Part shown: piece by piece, positions 10,312-18,678 of the stretch | Layout of the letters: each line of letters starts with the position of its first letter | Numbering within the stretch: position 1 is the stretch's first letter | Position numbers and translations under genes: made by a program | Notes under the pieces: model-generated | What the model was told of the DNA's origin: nothing | What the model saw: only the letters and a program-made list of their open reading frames with translations | Databases searched by the model: none | Origin: Eubacterium ventriosum | GTDB taxonomy: Bacteria; Bacillota; Clostridia; Lachnospirales; Lachnospiraceae | Length of the DNA stretch: 64,000 bases | Reading direction: 5' to 3' | NCBI RefSeq assembly: GCF_025150745.1 | Contig: NZ_CP102282.1 | Span: 1,995,501 to 2,059,500 of the forward strand

Positions 10312-13300
10312 CTATTTAATGTGTTTCTGAATAAAATTAACAACTAACTTTCTTGTTTCTTCCAAAGCATTTGCTGTTTCAAATTTTCTTTCAGGATGCC
10401 ACTGCAATGCCAAAACTTTCATCTCATCAGAACCGAAAGCTTCAATTGTCTGATTTTCCCTGTCAATTGCAAGTGGTTTAAAACAAGATGCCAGCCCATC
10501 TATCGGAATAACATCTTTATGGAAATTATTAACCCATATTGTTCTGTCTTCTTCAACAAGATAAACCTCATGGTCTACTGAACGTGGTCTCTCAACCTTT
10601 AATTCAGGATGATACAATAATTTTCCTCCAAACAAAACATTCATATACTGCATTCCCCTACAGGTTGCAATAATAGGAATACCTTCCCCAATACAATGTT
10701 TTATAAGTTTTTCTTCCATTACATCTCTGTATGGCTGTAGTTCTTCATTATGAGGTCTGTCATAATATTTCACAGGAAGAGCACCTCCACCGGCTACAAT
10801 TAATAAATCACACTGACGTTCAAATAGCTTGCCGACGTTTTTAACGTGGTTAGAAGCAGGCTGTGGAATAAAACCAAGTAGCTCATAGAACCTTATATAT
10901 GCTGCTTCCAATACATCTGTAGGATCTCCATACTGATTTACACCTTCACGCTGGGTAATAAGTGCTCTTAAATCCTCACATTGTAAACCTTCTTTAATTA
11001 TACCGTTAGCACAATCAAGTTCCATATAGTTGATTTTTGACGCATAATCGTAAATCTTCTCACCACATCCAATTGCTGCGGGAATTTCAAATTCAGCGCA
11101 ACGTATTGCCATGTGTGATGCCACACCGCCATACTTTGTAATAAAGCCTTTGATTCCCTTTGTAAAAATCCATTCATATCCCGGATCAGCTTTAGGAATC
11201 ATAACAATCTTGTCCATAAGGTCTTCATCTGTTTCAAGTTCAAGATTAACAACTTCACCTTCAACCTTTTTAGAGGTAATAAAGTTAGGACGTGCCTCAT
11301 TAACAGGAATAACAGAAACACTTGTAATATCAAGAATAACATCAGGCAAAATAGCATTTAAATATTTATCATAATGCTTTTTATTATTAACAATAATAGC
11401 ATTTAACTTTTTACCCATTTGTTCATTGTTCAAGTAAAAACATTCTTTAAAATCATAAGCTGAAATCCATGATAAATCTTTTCTGTCAATGTCAAGGAGT
11501 TTCCCTAACATCTGTATTAAATCAAGTACTAAACTTAGTGACTTAGTAAATTCAAACTTAAAGAATTCTCTGCCTTCAATTGAAGTTCTTAAAAACAGAT
11601 TAAAATCTTTAGGTGTAACATCTAAACCTATTGATTTTAAAGCTTCTTCAAGTTTTTCGCTGTTAAGTCCTTCAAATTCTTCTTTAACTTTTTGAACTTT
11701 ATTATGACCTACTGCCGGTCTGAAAACCATCTGGTTATAACTATCTGTTCTAATATCATAAGTGCCGCTTCTTAAATGTCCGTATTTATTGTTAAATTCA
11801 TTTCGGCTCATTTTCCCAACTGAGAACTTCTGATAATCCTGTTCAAACTTAGAAGATACAGTTGCAATAGATTTCATAAACTGATCTATTTCATTCTTTG
11901 TAAACCATCCTGAATCAACTAATGAACTGCAAAAAGCTCTTGCAATAAATGCCATTCTTGCCTGTCTTGTAAACTGAGGTGTTCCATAAATTCTAATATC
12001 TTCCAAAAGTTCCAGAATATCTTCAACTATCTTGTTAACATCCTCTGATTCCATATCGTTTTCAACAATGTGTTTACGGGTTTTTTCTAAGTGTTTAATG
12101 TCTTCATTATCACTTTCTGAAATCTGTTTATGATTCTTAATGTTTGTTACCGTAAGTTCTTTTAATGACTCTAAAATCTGCTGTCTTTCTTCTTTTGAAA
12201 AACCGTTATCCAGCAATTCTTTTGTTCTGTTTTCAGTGTTAAAATCAAAGTTTGAATAAACAATTTCAAACTCAATTTTATCATGTGCCGTTGTATCCTT
12301 TTTCAGCTTCTTCTTATAGAATTCCACAAGTTTTGTGGCAAGTTTTTCGTCTATCTTTGAAGGTGTTAATGAATAAAAAGAATAATCAAGACTAATATAT
12401 GGCTTAATTCCTATCTGATACATTAACTCATCATTAAGCTGTCTATATCCCATCGGAACAAGTCCCTGGTTCCAAGCTTCTGAAGTAATAATATATCTGT
12501 ACAATGAATAGTCCAAAGTACGGGGACTTGTACCTATAATCTCAGAAGGATTCCAAAAAGCCATATCGGAAAACATCATATTTTTACCATCAATTACGCT
12601 TTTTATATCTTTATATTCACATTTTAAATCTTCTATTTTTCCATAAAAATTCTTAATAGTTCCCTGAACATTCTTAATATTCGAGAAATTGGCAACCAAA
12701 GGTCTTGCCTGAAAAATGATAACTTCATTATTCTTATTTACCGCAAACTCAATATCAAGGGGAATCTTAAAAATATTCTCAATTTCATCTATTGCAACAA
12801 TAAGATTTCTCCACTGCTCTTCAAGCTGTGAAAGTTCAATATTTCTGGCAATCCATAATGTCTTTCCACCCCTACCACTTGTTACTAAATCTGTGGAACC
12901 GGTGTCATCATAATTAATAAGATAATATGGTCTTTGTCCCTGAATATCATAGGTAAACAAAACACCACAATATGCCACGTCAACTGCCTGGTGCTGTATT
13001 AAAACCTGCTGTTCTGATATATCATCCATATCAGAAAAATAAGATTCCAACACAATATCAATAGCGCTTATTATATTTGAAGTATCAGATGAATCCACAT
13101 CCAATACACTTGTATAATGGCCTGCATTAGATTTTTTCAGACAGTCTTCATTGGTTGATGAACTTCTGATAACTATCTTTTCGCCTTTGAAAGTCTTACT
13201 GATTTCGTTTGCCATCTCGCTTTTATTCATACGATAATCCCGGGCAATAATAATTAGCATAGGCTCAACTTTAGCCTTAGTAATTCTTTCTTCCAAAACT

Positions 13301-13386
13301 TTAAGTGTATTAGCTTTAGTTGAAATCAATTTGATTTCTTCTTTATCACTAAAATCGTCAAAGTTTTCAATGTAATCCTTATTCAT
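10312..13386 (-). CDS. Fusion: glutamine-kinase-like PEP-synthase-type enzyme plus class-I glutamine amidotransferase-type hydrolase
   Basis: The 1024-residue protein has three parts. Residues 40-235 are a PPDK/PEP-synthase ATP-grasp-like domain (IVIRSSSTNED at 71-81, DIEFAVN and IIFQARPLV near 211-231). A helical middle follows, then a PEP-utiliser swivelling domain with YGGVASHMAIR, phospho-carrier His758. From about 850 comes a class-I glutamine amidotransferase domain of the PuuD/peptidase C26 type: Cys909 in ATCRGMQYMN, VNNFHKD, and QWHPER with His997 and Glu999. In Campylobacter jejuni the separate proteins Cj1418 (L-glutamine kinase) and Cj1417 (gamma-glutamyl-CDP-amidate hydrolase) have these architectures and make the phosphoramidate donor for capsule. 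I infer a similar role here. The cytidylyltransferase (Cj1416-like) that acts between them is absent from this window. An LCP wall ligase gene lies 121 bases upstream on the same strand. PEP synthase itself is unlikely. Confidence 0.8.
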   Translation of the reverse strand: MNKDYIENFDDFSDKEEIKLISTKANTLKVLEERITKAKVEPMLIIIARDYRMNKSEMANEISKTFKGEKIVIRSSSTNEDCLKKSNAGHYTSVLDVDSSDTSNIISAIDIVLESYFSDMDDISEQQVLIQHQAVDVAYCGVLFTYDIQGQRPYYLINYDDTGSTDLVTSGRGGKTLWIARNIELSQLEEQWRNLIVAIDEIENIFKIPLDIEFAVNKNNEVIIFQARPLVANFSNIKNVQGTIKNFYGKIEDLKCEYKDIKSVIDGKNMMFSDMAFWNPSEIIGTSPRTLDYSLYRYIITSEAWNQGLVPMGYRQLNDELMYQIGIKPYISLDYSFYSLTPSKIDEKLATKLVEFYKKKLKKDTTAHDKIEFEIVYSNFDFNTENRTKELLDNGFSKEERQQILESLKELTVTNIKNHKQISESDNEDIKHLEKTRKHIVENDMESEDVNKIVEDILELLEDIRIYGTPQFTRQARMAFIARAFCSSLVDSGWFTKNEIDQFMKSIATVSSKFEQDYQKFSVGKMSRNEFNNKYGHLRSGTYDIRTDSYNQMVFRPAVGHNKVQKVKEEFEGLNSEKLEEALKSIGLDVTPKDFNLFLRTSIEGREFFKFEFTKSLSLVLDLIQMLGKLLDIDRKDLSWISAYDFKECFYLNNEQMGKKLNAIIVNNKKHYDKYLNAILPDVILDITSVSVIPVNEARPNFITSKKVEGEVVNLELETDEDLMDKIVMIPKADPGYEWIFTKGIKGFITKYGGVASHMAIRCAEFEIPAAIGCGEKIYDYASKINYMELDCANGIIKEGLQCEDLRALITQREGVNQYGDPTDVLEAAYIRFYELLGFIPQPASNHVKNVGKLFERQCDLLIVAGGGALPVKYYDRPHNEELQPYRDVMEEKLIKHCIGEGIPIIATCRGMQYMNVLFGGKLLYHPELKVERPRSVDHEVYLVEEDRTIWVNNFHKDVIPIDGLASCFKPLAIDRENQTIEAFGSDEMKVLALQWHPERKFETANALEETRKLVVNFIQKHIK

Positions 13387-13454
13387 ATTTTTCCTCCTGC
13401 GCTATGTTTCTAGCAAAACATAAATCTTAAGATTAAATCTATAGTACCTTTATA

Positions 13455-13491
13455 AATCAAATATTATAAAAAGGGGGGCTAATATTTGATT
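13455..13491. terminator. Perfect 12-bp AT-rich hairpin with G6 loop downstream of the LCP gene
   Basis: AATCAAATATTA and TAATATTTGATT pair perfectly around a 13-base loop containing six consecutive G (C on the minus strand). It lies 17 bases past the LCP stop. A terminator is the likeliest role, though no good U-run follows. Confidence 0.45.
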
Positions 13492-13507
13492 ACAAAAACA
13501 ACTTTTA

Positions 13508-15055
13508 TTATTCAGTTGTTGTTTTAACTTTTATTTTTTTGTTATTCTGAATCTTCTGTAATAACTTCTTTGCTTCATTTACAGAATTTTCATCAGGATC
13601 CATTACATATGCTCTTGAATTTGGAACTGAATATGTTACATCTGATCTTCCTGTTCCTGTAACACTTGTAGAAACAACTTTCCAATTAGGTGTTTCATTA
13701 AGCTGATATTTTACAAGAGCCTTAATGTCTTTCTTAGGCATATTAGTTTGGAAACTCTTGCTTATATTTGCAAAAATCTCATCATAATTGTTAAGTAACG
13801 CTGATGACTGGGCTTTCTTAATAACTGCCTCAATAACTTTCATCTGATCACGTCCTCTTTGTTTATCGCCCTCTGCAAACGCATGTCTTTCTCTTGCAAA
13901 CCACAATGCCTGAATACCACTTAAATTACTGTTTAATCCTTCACTATAGCTATATCCATGTGTTGAGAAAGAATAATCTGACACAACATCAATGCCTCCA
14001 AGAGCATCAATAATATCTACAAAGCCTGTAAAGTTTAATCGAATAAAATAATCCAGCTTAATATCATAAAGCATTTCAAGAGTATCCATTGAGACATTTA
14101 TTCCATAATTTCCTGCATGAGTAAGTTTGTCCTTTACTCCATTAGAAATGGATAATGGCACATAATAATCTCTAGGTGTCGAAAGTAACAATACCTGATG
14201 TGTAACAGGATTAATTGACATTATAATATTAACATCACTTCTACTCTTTGCTGTTACATCCCCTTCTGTGTCTATACCGCTAATATACACATTAAAGCAT
14301 TCTTTTGTAACATTCTTATCTCCACCATATTCCTTTACGGCAGTTTTTACATTTACTACATAAATACATTTAATCTTGTTGGTAAAGTTTTTATAAATTC
14401 CATTATTCTTACCATCATTTGTATCATCGCCTGCATTTTCAATAAGATCTAACATTGCCTGATTAAAAATAAATGCAGTTTTTTCAGTATTCAAAAGTTC
14501 ATCTGCCATTTTAAGTAAATCGTCATATTCATTGGCAATAAGCTTATTGTTAGCTTTTGCGAGAACGTTTTTTAATACTGAATCTGTTTCGTCTTTTGCA
14601 TAAGATAGGTTATATCCTAAATTATAATTTTCAATATCCTTTAGTTCTTCTGCCTCATCACTCTTTAGAATATATACACCATATTCCTCAGTTGAAAGTT
14701 TAGAGTTTTCTACCACATCATCTATGGTCTGATCTGCCTTGTTTAAAACATTTTTAATATCCTTATCATAAACCACTCCCAAAATTGAAGTTGCAAATAA
14801 CACTATTGCCATTAATATAGATATAACCATAGAAATAATTGATGTTTTCTTTCCCTTTCTTATTAGAAAAGGAATAATAGTTATTGCCACAAGAACAACT
14901 TCTAAGATTATAAAATATTTAGCAGGTACATAATCTAATATTAGTTTATTTTTGTATGATACAAGTCTGAAAAGCACTACCTCAAATACTGCAAGTGCAA
15001 TTACCTGTAAAATATTAAAAATTAACGCTATTTTTTTGATTTTATTTTTTTCCAT
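13508..15055 (-). CDS. LytR-CpsA-Psr (LCP) family wall polymer ligase
   Basis: LCP proteins transfer teichoic acids or capsular polymers from undecaprenyl carriers to peptidoglycan at the outer membrane face. ATG 15055 is preceded by GGAGG five bases upstream; the ATG at 15067 has no ribosome site. The 515-residue protein starts with three hydrophobic helices (about 7-30, 40-60, 68-92), then an extracytoplasmic accessory region, and an LCP domain at about 275-475: RSDVNIIMSINP, LSTPRDYYVPL, KLTHAGNYG, DALGGIDVV, LWFARERHAF and RGRDQMKVIEAV. These Arg and Asp residues bind the pyrophosphate lipid. It lies upstream of, and on the same strand as, the kinase/hydrolase fusion and is divergent from dpaA. 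Confidence 0.92.
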   Translation of the reverse strand: MEKNKIKKIALIFNILQVIALAVFEVVLFRLVSYKNKLILDYVPAKYFIILEVVLVAITIIPFLIRKGKKTSIISMVISILMAIVLFATSILGVVYDKDIKNVLNKADQTIDDVVENSKLSTEEYGVYILKSDEAEELKDIENYNLGYNLSYAKDETDSVLKNVLAKANNKLIANEYDDLLKMADELLNTEKTAFIFNQAMLDLIENAGDDTNDGKNNGIYKNFTNKIKCIYVVNVKTAVKEYGGDKNVTKECFNVYISGIDTEGDVTAKSRSDVNIIMSINPVTHQVLLLSTPRDYYVPLSISNGVKDKLTHAGNYGINVSMDTLEMLYDIKLDYFIRLNFTGFVDIIDALGGIDVVSDYSFSTHGYSYSEGLNSNLSGIQALWFARERHAFAEGDKQRGRDQMKVIEAVIKKAQSSALLNNYDEIFANISKSFQTNMPKKDIKALVKYQLNETPNWKVVSTSVTGTGRSDVTYSVPNSRAYVMDPDENSVNEAKKLLQKIQNNKKIKVKTTTE

Positions 15056-15170
15056 ATTTTCCTCCATTTTTTTTTTGCAAAATTTCTTCTGATTTTCTGC
15101 CTTATCTTTCGCAAAAATAATAACATCTACAAGTATATCATTTCTCTTAAAAAATAAAAAGAAGTAAGTC

Positions 15171-15197
15171 ACAATTTCTTCTGCAATGCATATTTTA
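15171..15197 (+). promoter_or_regulatory. Putative sigma-K promoter of dpaAB
   Basis: AC (15171-15172), 16 bases, then CATATTTTA (15189-15197) matches the sigma-K pattern AC-N16/17-CATANNNTA. The start point near 15204 leaves a short leader that still contains GAGGAGG before ATG 15216. In Bacillus the dpaAB operon is sigma-K dependent, which supports the reading. Confidence 0.5.
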
Positions 15198-15215
15198 TTG
15201 TAAGAGGAGGCGATT

Positions 15216-16046
15216 ATGAAAAATATAGCTGTATTATCCGGTGACAAAAGACAAATATATGCAAATTCCTACTTAAATAATAATGGATTTTGTTCCTATA
15301 TAAAAAACAATTTTGATTTTAATGAAGATGCTTACATTTTATGTGGCACTCCTTTTTCCAAAGATAGTTTGTATTTAAACTGTGATTTATATTCCAGTTT
15401 TCCAATAAGCACTTTTATTGCTTTATTAAAGCCGGGGCAAACAGTTTTTGCCGGAAATATTTCAAACGATGTAACAACTTCTCTTAAAAAGAAAAATATT
15501 AACTATTTTGATTTTCTTAAAGATGAAAAAGTTGTCTGGTCCAACGCAATGCTAACGGCTGAAGGATTAATTAGCAATATAATAAATAATACCCCTTTTG
15601 CACTTGATACAGCTAAAGCTTTGATTATAGGTTTTGGCAGGTGTGGCATAAACACTGCACTTAAATTAAAGGCGTTAAACGTGTGTGTAACTATTTATGA
15701 CCACACTCCAATTCATTTATGCCAGGCCTCTTCTTACGGATTAAATACTTCCACTTTTGATAATCTGATTGAATGTATTAGTGACTTTGACATAATAATT
15801 AACACTGTTCCTTGTGAAGTTTTGACTGAGAATCTTTTAAGCTTAGTAAAAAAAGACTGTGTTCTTTTTGAAGTTGCTTCAAAACCTTATGGAATAAACA
15901 ATGAACTTGTTAAAAAATATAGATTATCCCTTGTTACATGCCCCGGACTTCCCGGGAAAACTGCTCCTAAAAGTGCCGGGGAATTAATTGCAAAAAGTAT
16001 TATTTCTTATTTAGAAAGGACTGGGGAAAATGGCACACAACTTTAA
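15216..16046 (+). CDS. dpaA: Dipicolinate synthase subunit A
   Basis: DpaA and DpaB together convert dihydroxytetrahydrodipicolinate to dipicolinic acid in the mother cell; the product loads the spore core. The 276-residue protein has an N-terminal DpaA-specific domain (MKNIAVLSGDKRQIY) and a Rossmann domain with ALIIGFGRCGINTALKLKALN near residues 128-148. A CPGLPGKTAPKSAGELIA segment near the end is typical. The start has a strong AGAGGAGG site. It overlaps dpaB by 17 bases. The presence of this gene indicates a sporulating lineage. Confidence 0.95.
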   Translation: MKNIAVLSGDKRQIYANSYLNNNGFCSYIKNNFDFNEDAYILCGTPFSKDSLYLNCDLYSSFPISTFIALLKPGQTVFAGNISNDVTTSLKKKNINYFDFLKDEKVVWSNAMLTAEGLISNIINNTPFALDTAKALIIGFGRCGINTALKLKALNVCVTIYDHTPIHLCQASSYGLNTSTFDNLIECISDFDIIINTVPCEVLTENLLSLVKKDCVLFEVASKPYGINNELVKKYRLSLVTCPGLPGKTAPKSAGELIAKSIISYLERTGENGTQL

Positions 16047-16635
16047 GGATAAAAACATTGGCGTAGGCATTACAGGTTCATACTGTACCTACAAAAAAGT
16101 TTTTGAAGAATTAAGACGGCTTGCCGATACACAGGCTAATCTGTTTACTATTTTTTCAGACAACGCCTCTTCTACTGACAGCCGTTTTGGTAAATGTAAA
16201 GATTTTCTGAAACTTGCTGAAGAAATAAGTGGAAAACCGCCTATAACCACAATTCCCGATGCAGAACCTATAGGTCCAAAATCTATGCTAGACCTTCTTA
16301 TTATTGCACCGTGTACAGGAAATACCCTGTCTAAACTCGCCAATGGCATTTCTGACACTCCTGTGCTTATGGCTGCCAAGGCTCATTTAAGAAACAACCG
16401 ACCTTTGGTTATTTTTTTAAGTACCAATGATGCATTAGGTATGAATTTGAAAAATATCGGTATTCTACTTAATACCAAAAATATATTTTTTGTTCCTTTC
16501 GGTCAGGATAATTATTTATCCAAACCTAATTCAATGATTGCTCATGTGGACTTAATTGAAGATACAATTGAAAAGGCCCTTGGGGGCAGACAGATTCAAC
16601 CGGTAATTAAAAGTCCACACGTAACAATATTGTGA
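16030..16635 (+). CDS. dpaB: Dipicolinate synthase subunit B (flavoprotein)
   Basis: This 201-residue partner of DpaA belongs to the flavoprotein fold. Visible motifs are VGITGSYCTYKKVFEEL at the N-terminus, then PLDLLIIAPCTGNT-like residues (LDLLIIAPCTGNTLSKLANG, near 88-107) and DTPVLMAAKAHLRNNRPLVIF, which line the flavin site in the family. The start lies inside the end of dpaA, implying translational coupling. A 50-base gap separates it from asnB, which may be read from the same transcript or its own promoter. Confidence 0.95.
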   Translation: MAHNFKDKNIGVGITGSYCTYKKVFEELRRLADTQANLFTIFSDNASSTDSRFGKCKDFLKLAEEISGKPPITTIPDAEPIGPKSMLDLLIIAPCTGNTLSKLANGISDTPVLMAAKAHLRNNRPLVIFLSTNDALGMNLKNIGILLNTKNIFFVPFGQDNYLSKPNSMIAHVDLIEDTIEKALGGRQIQPVIKSPHVTIL

Positions 16636-16697
16636 TTTTTTATAAGTATTCTTACAAATATTATTTACCCTAATTAAATTGTAGAATGGAGTTTTTT

Positions 16698-18602
16698 ATG
16701 TGCGGAATTGCAGGTTTTTTTCAGACTAAATATAACATTTCAAACGAACAGACTTACTATTTTCTCAAAAACAAACTAGAAAAAATGAAAAATGCCATAA
16801 AACACAGGGGGCCTGATGATGACGATATTTATCTTTCAGGTTTTCTTAACAACAATGGGTTCTCTGATAAAACAGAGTTTCCAAATAATATTATTGGTGG
16901 TTTTGTAGGTTTTGCCCATTCAAGGCTTTCAATCCGTGACATTAAAGGCGGACATCAGCCAATGACACGGGCTTACAAAAATCACAAAGCTACAATTGTT
17001 TATAATGGCGAAATATACAATACTGATTATTTACGTAAAATGTTATCTTCTTTTAATATTAGTTTTGAAACAACCGGTGACACAGAAATAATCCTATACT
17101 GCTATTTAGTTTTTGGAACAGATATTTTCAAGGAATTAAATGGTATTTTCTCCTTTGTAATCTATGACAATGACACAGCGATTGTTGTTAGAGATCACAT
17201 TGGAGTAAAACCATTGTTCTACTACCATAATAATAGGGAATTCGTTTTTTCATCTGAGCCTAAAGGAATTTTCGCTTATGGTATTAAACCTATGATAAAT
17301 TCCGATAGTTGGTGTGAAATAATCGGGTTAGGTCCTGCTCATACTCTTGGAAACGGAGTTTTTAAAGATATTAAGGAAGTTCTGCCGGGACATTATCTAA
17401 CTGTAACAACTGACTACCATCATAATGTTAAAGTTAAAGATTTATGTTATTGGAAACTTAAAGCAAAGCCACATATTGACGACTATAATACTACTGTAGA
17501 TAAATGCAGCTACCTCATAACTGACAGCATACAAAAGCAAATGGTTTCAGATATTCCTATTTGTACTTTTTTATCAGGTGGATTAGATTCAAGTCTTGTT
17601 TCTGCCATTGTGCAGGATAACCTTCCTGATAAGAATTTAAATACTTACTCTTTTGACTTTGTAGACAATGATATTAATTTTAAGTCTAATGCTTTTCAAA
17701 TTTCAAGGGATAAACCTTTCGTGGATATTATGGTTAACCACATAAATAGTAAACATAAATATTTAGAATGCAATAATTCTAATCAAATTGATTGTCTTTT
17801 TAAAGCAGTTGATGCAAGAGATATTCCAAATATGGCTGATGTTGAATCATCCATGCTTTATTTCTGTAATCTTGTTTCTAAAGAATGCCGTGTAACTTTA
17901 ACCGGAGAATGTGCCGATGAAATATTCGGTGGCTATCCGTGGTTTCACAGGAAAGAAATGTATATGCAAAACACATTTCCATGGTCTTACGATTTAAGCC
18001 CTAGAATTGTTTTGTTTAAAGATGATTTCATTAATTCACTGCCATTAAAAGAATATGTAGATGACGCTTATAAGACTTCAATTAACCAATGCCCTCATAC
18101 AGACGGCGAAACCATAACTGAATACAACCATAGAAAGATTTCCTGGTTAAACATCCGTTGGTTTATGATGACTCTTTTAAATAGGATGGACAGATGCAGT
18201 ATGTATTCAGGACTTGAAGCAAGAGTTCCTTTCGCAGATTACCGCATACTGGAATATGTTTTTAATGTTCCATGGGAATACAAATGTTATAATAATCAGG
18301 TAAAAAGTCTTCTTGTTGAATGTGGAAAAAAATATCTTCCACCTGAAATTCTTTACCGAAAAAAAAGCCCATATCCTAAAACCTATGATCCGACTTACGA
18401 AAAACTTCTCGGAACTATGGTTATTGAAGAATATAAATCTAATAATAAATTACAGAAATATATTGATTACAACAAACTAATTAAATTTATAAACAGTCCA
18501 AAAGACTATGGAAAGCCATGGTATGGCCAGCTAATGGCTGGTCCACAAATGCTTGCATATGTGCTACAAATCAGTTATATGTTACGTAAATACAATCTTT
18601 AA
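16698..18602 (+). CDS. asnB: Asparagine synthetase, glutamine-hydrolysing
   Basis: AsnB makes asparagine from aspartate, ATP and glutamine. I place the start at ATG 16698 rather than 16686, because the N-terminal amidotransferase cysteine must be residue 2 (MCGIAGFF), and GGAG lies seven bases upstream. The 634-residue protein has the Ntn glutaminase domain (1 to about 210, with HRGPDDD, HSRLSI and YNGEIYN) and the ATP-pyrophosphatase domain with PP-loop FLSGGLDSSL, then GECADEIFGGYPW and SGLEARVPFAD. It sits just downstream of dpaB on the same strand. A sporulation link is possible but not shown by sequence. Confidence 0.95.
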   Translation: MCGIAGFFQTKYNISNEQTYYFLKNKLEKMKNAIKHRGPDDDDIYLSGFLNNNGFSDKTEFPNNIIGGFVGFAHSRLSIRDIKGGHQPMTRAYKNHKATIVYNGEIYNTDYLRKMLSSFNISFETTGDTEIILYCYLVFGTDIFKELNGIFSFVIYDNDTAIVVRDHIGVKPLFYYHNNREFVFSSEPKGIFAYGIKPMINSDSWCEIIGLGPAHTLGNGVFKDIKEVLPGHYLTVTTDYHHNVKVKDLCYWKLKAKPHIDDYNTTVDKCSYLITDSIQKQMVSDIPICTFLSGGLDSSLVSAIVQDNLPDKNLNTYSFDFVDNDINFKSNAFQISRDKPFVDIMVNHINSKHKYLECNNSNQIDCLFKAVDARDIPNMADVESSMLYFCNLVSKECRVTLTGECADEIFGGYPWFHRKEMYMQNTFPWSYDLSPRIVLFKDDFINSLPLKEYVDDAYKTSINQCPHTDGETITEYNHRKISWLNIRWFMMTLLNRMDRCSMYSGLEARVPFADYRILEYVFNVPWEYKCYNNQVKSLLVECGKKYLPPEILYRKKSPYPKTYDPTYEKLLGTMVIEEYKSNNKLQKYIDYNKLIKFINSPKDYGKPWYGQLMAGPQMLAYVLQISYMLRKYNL

Positions 18603-18676
18603 AATAAGAGGCTTTAGCACTACTGACATAACAATCCTTTTGTTATCATAATTAGTGATAAAGCCTCTTATTTTTT
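18601..18676. terminator. Long bidirectional terminator between asnB and the GTPase-NYN fusion gene
   Basis: AAAATAAGAGGCTTTA and TAAAGCCTCTTATTTT form a 16-pair outer stem, with an inner ATAACAA/TTGTTAT hairpin. U-runs exist in both directions, and it separates convergent genes. Confidence 0.85.
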
Positions 18677-18678
18677 AA

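Noticed and set aside
10312-13386. Calling this PEP synthase or pyruvate phosphate dikinase
   Set aside because: The order of domains matches, but the PEP-synthase PEP-binding barrel is replaced by a helical region and an amidotransferase domain, fitting the glutamine-kinase type better.
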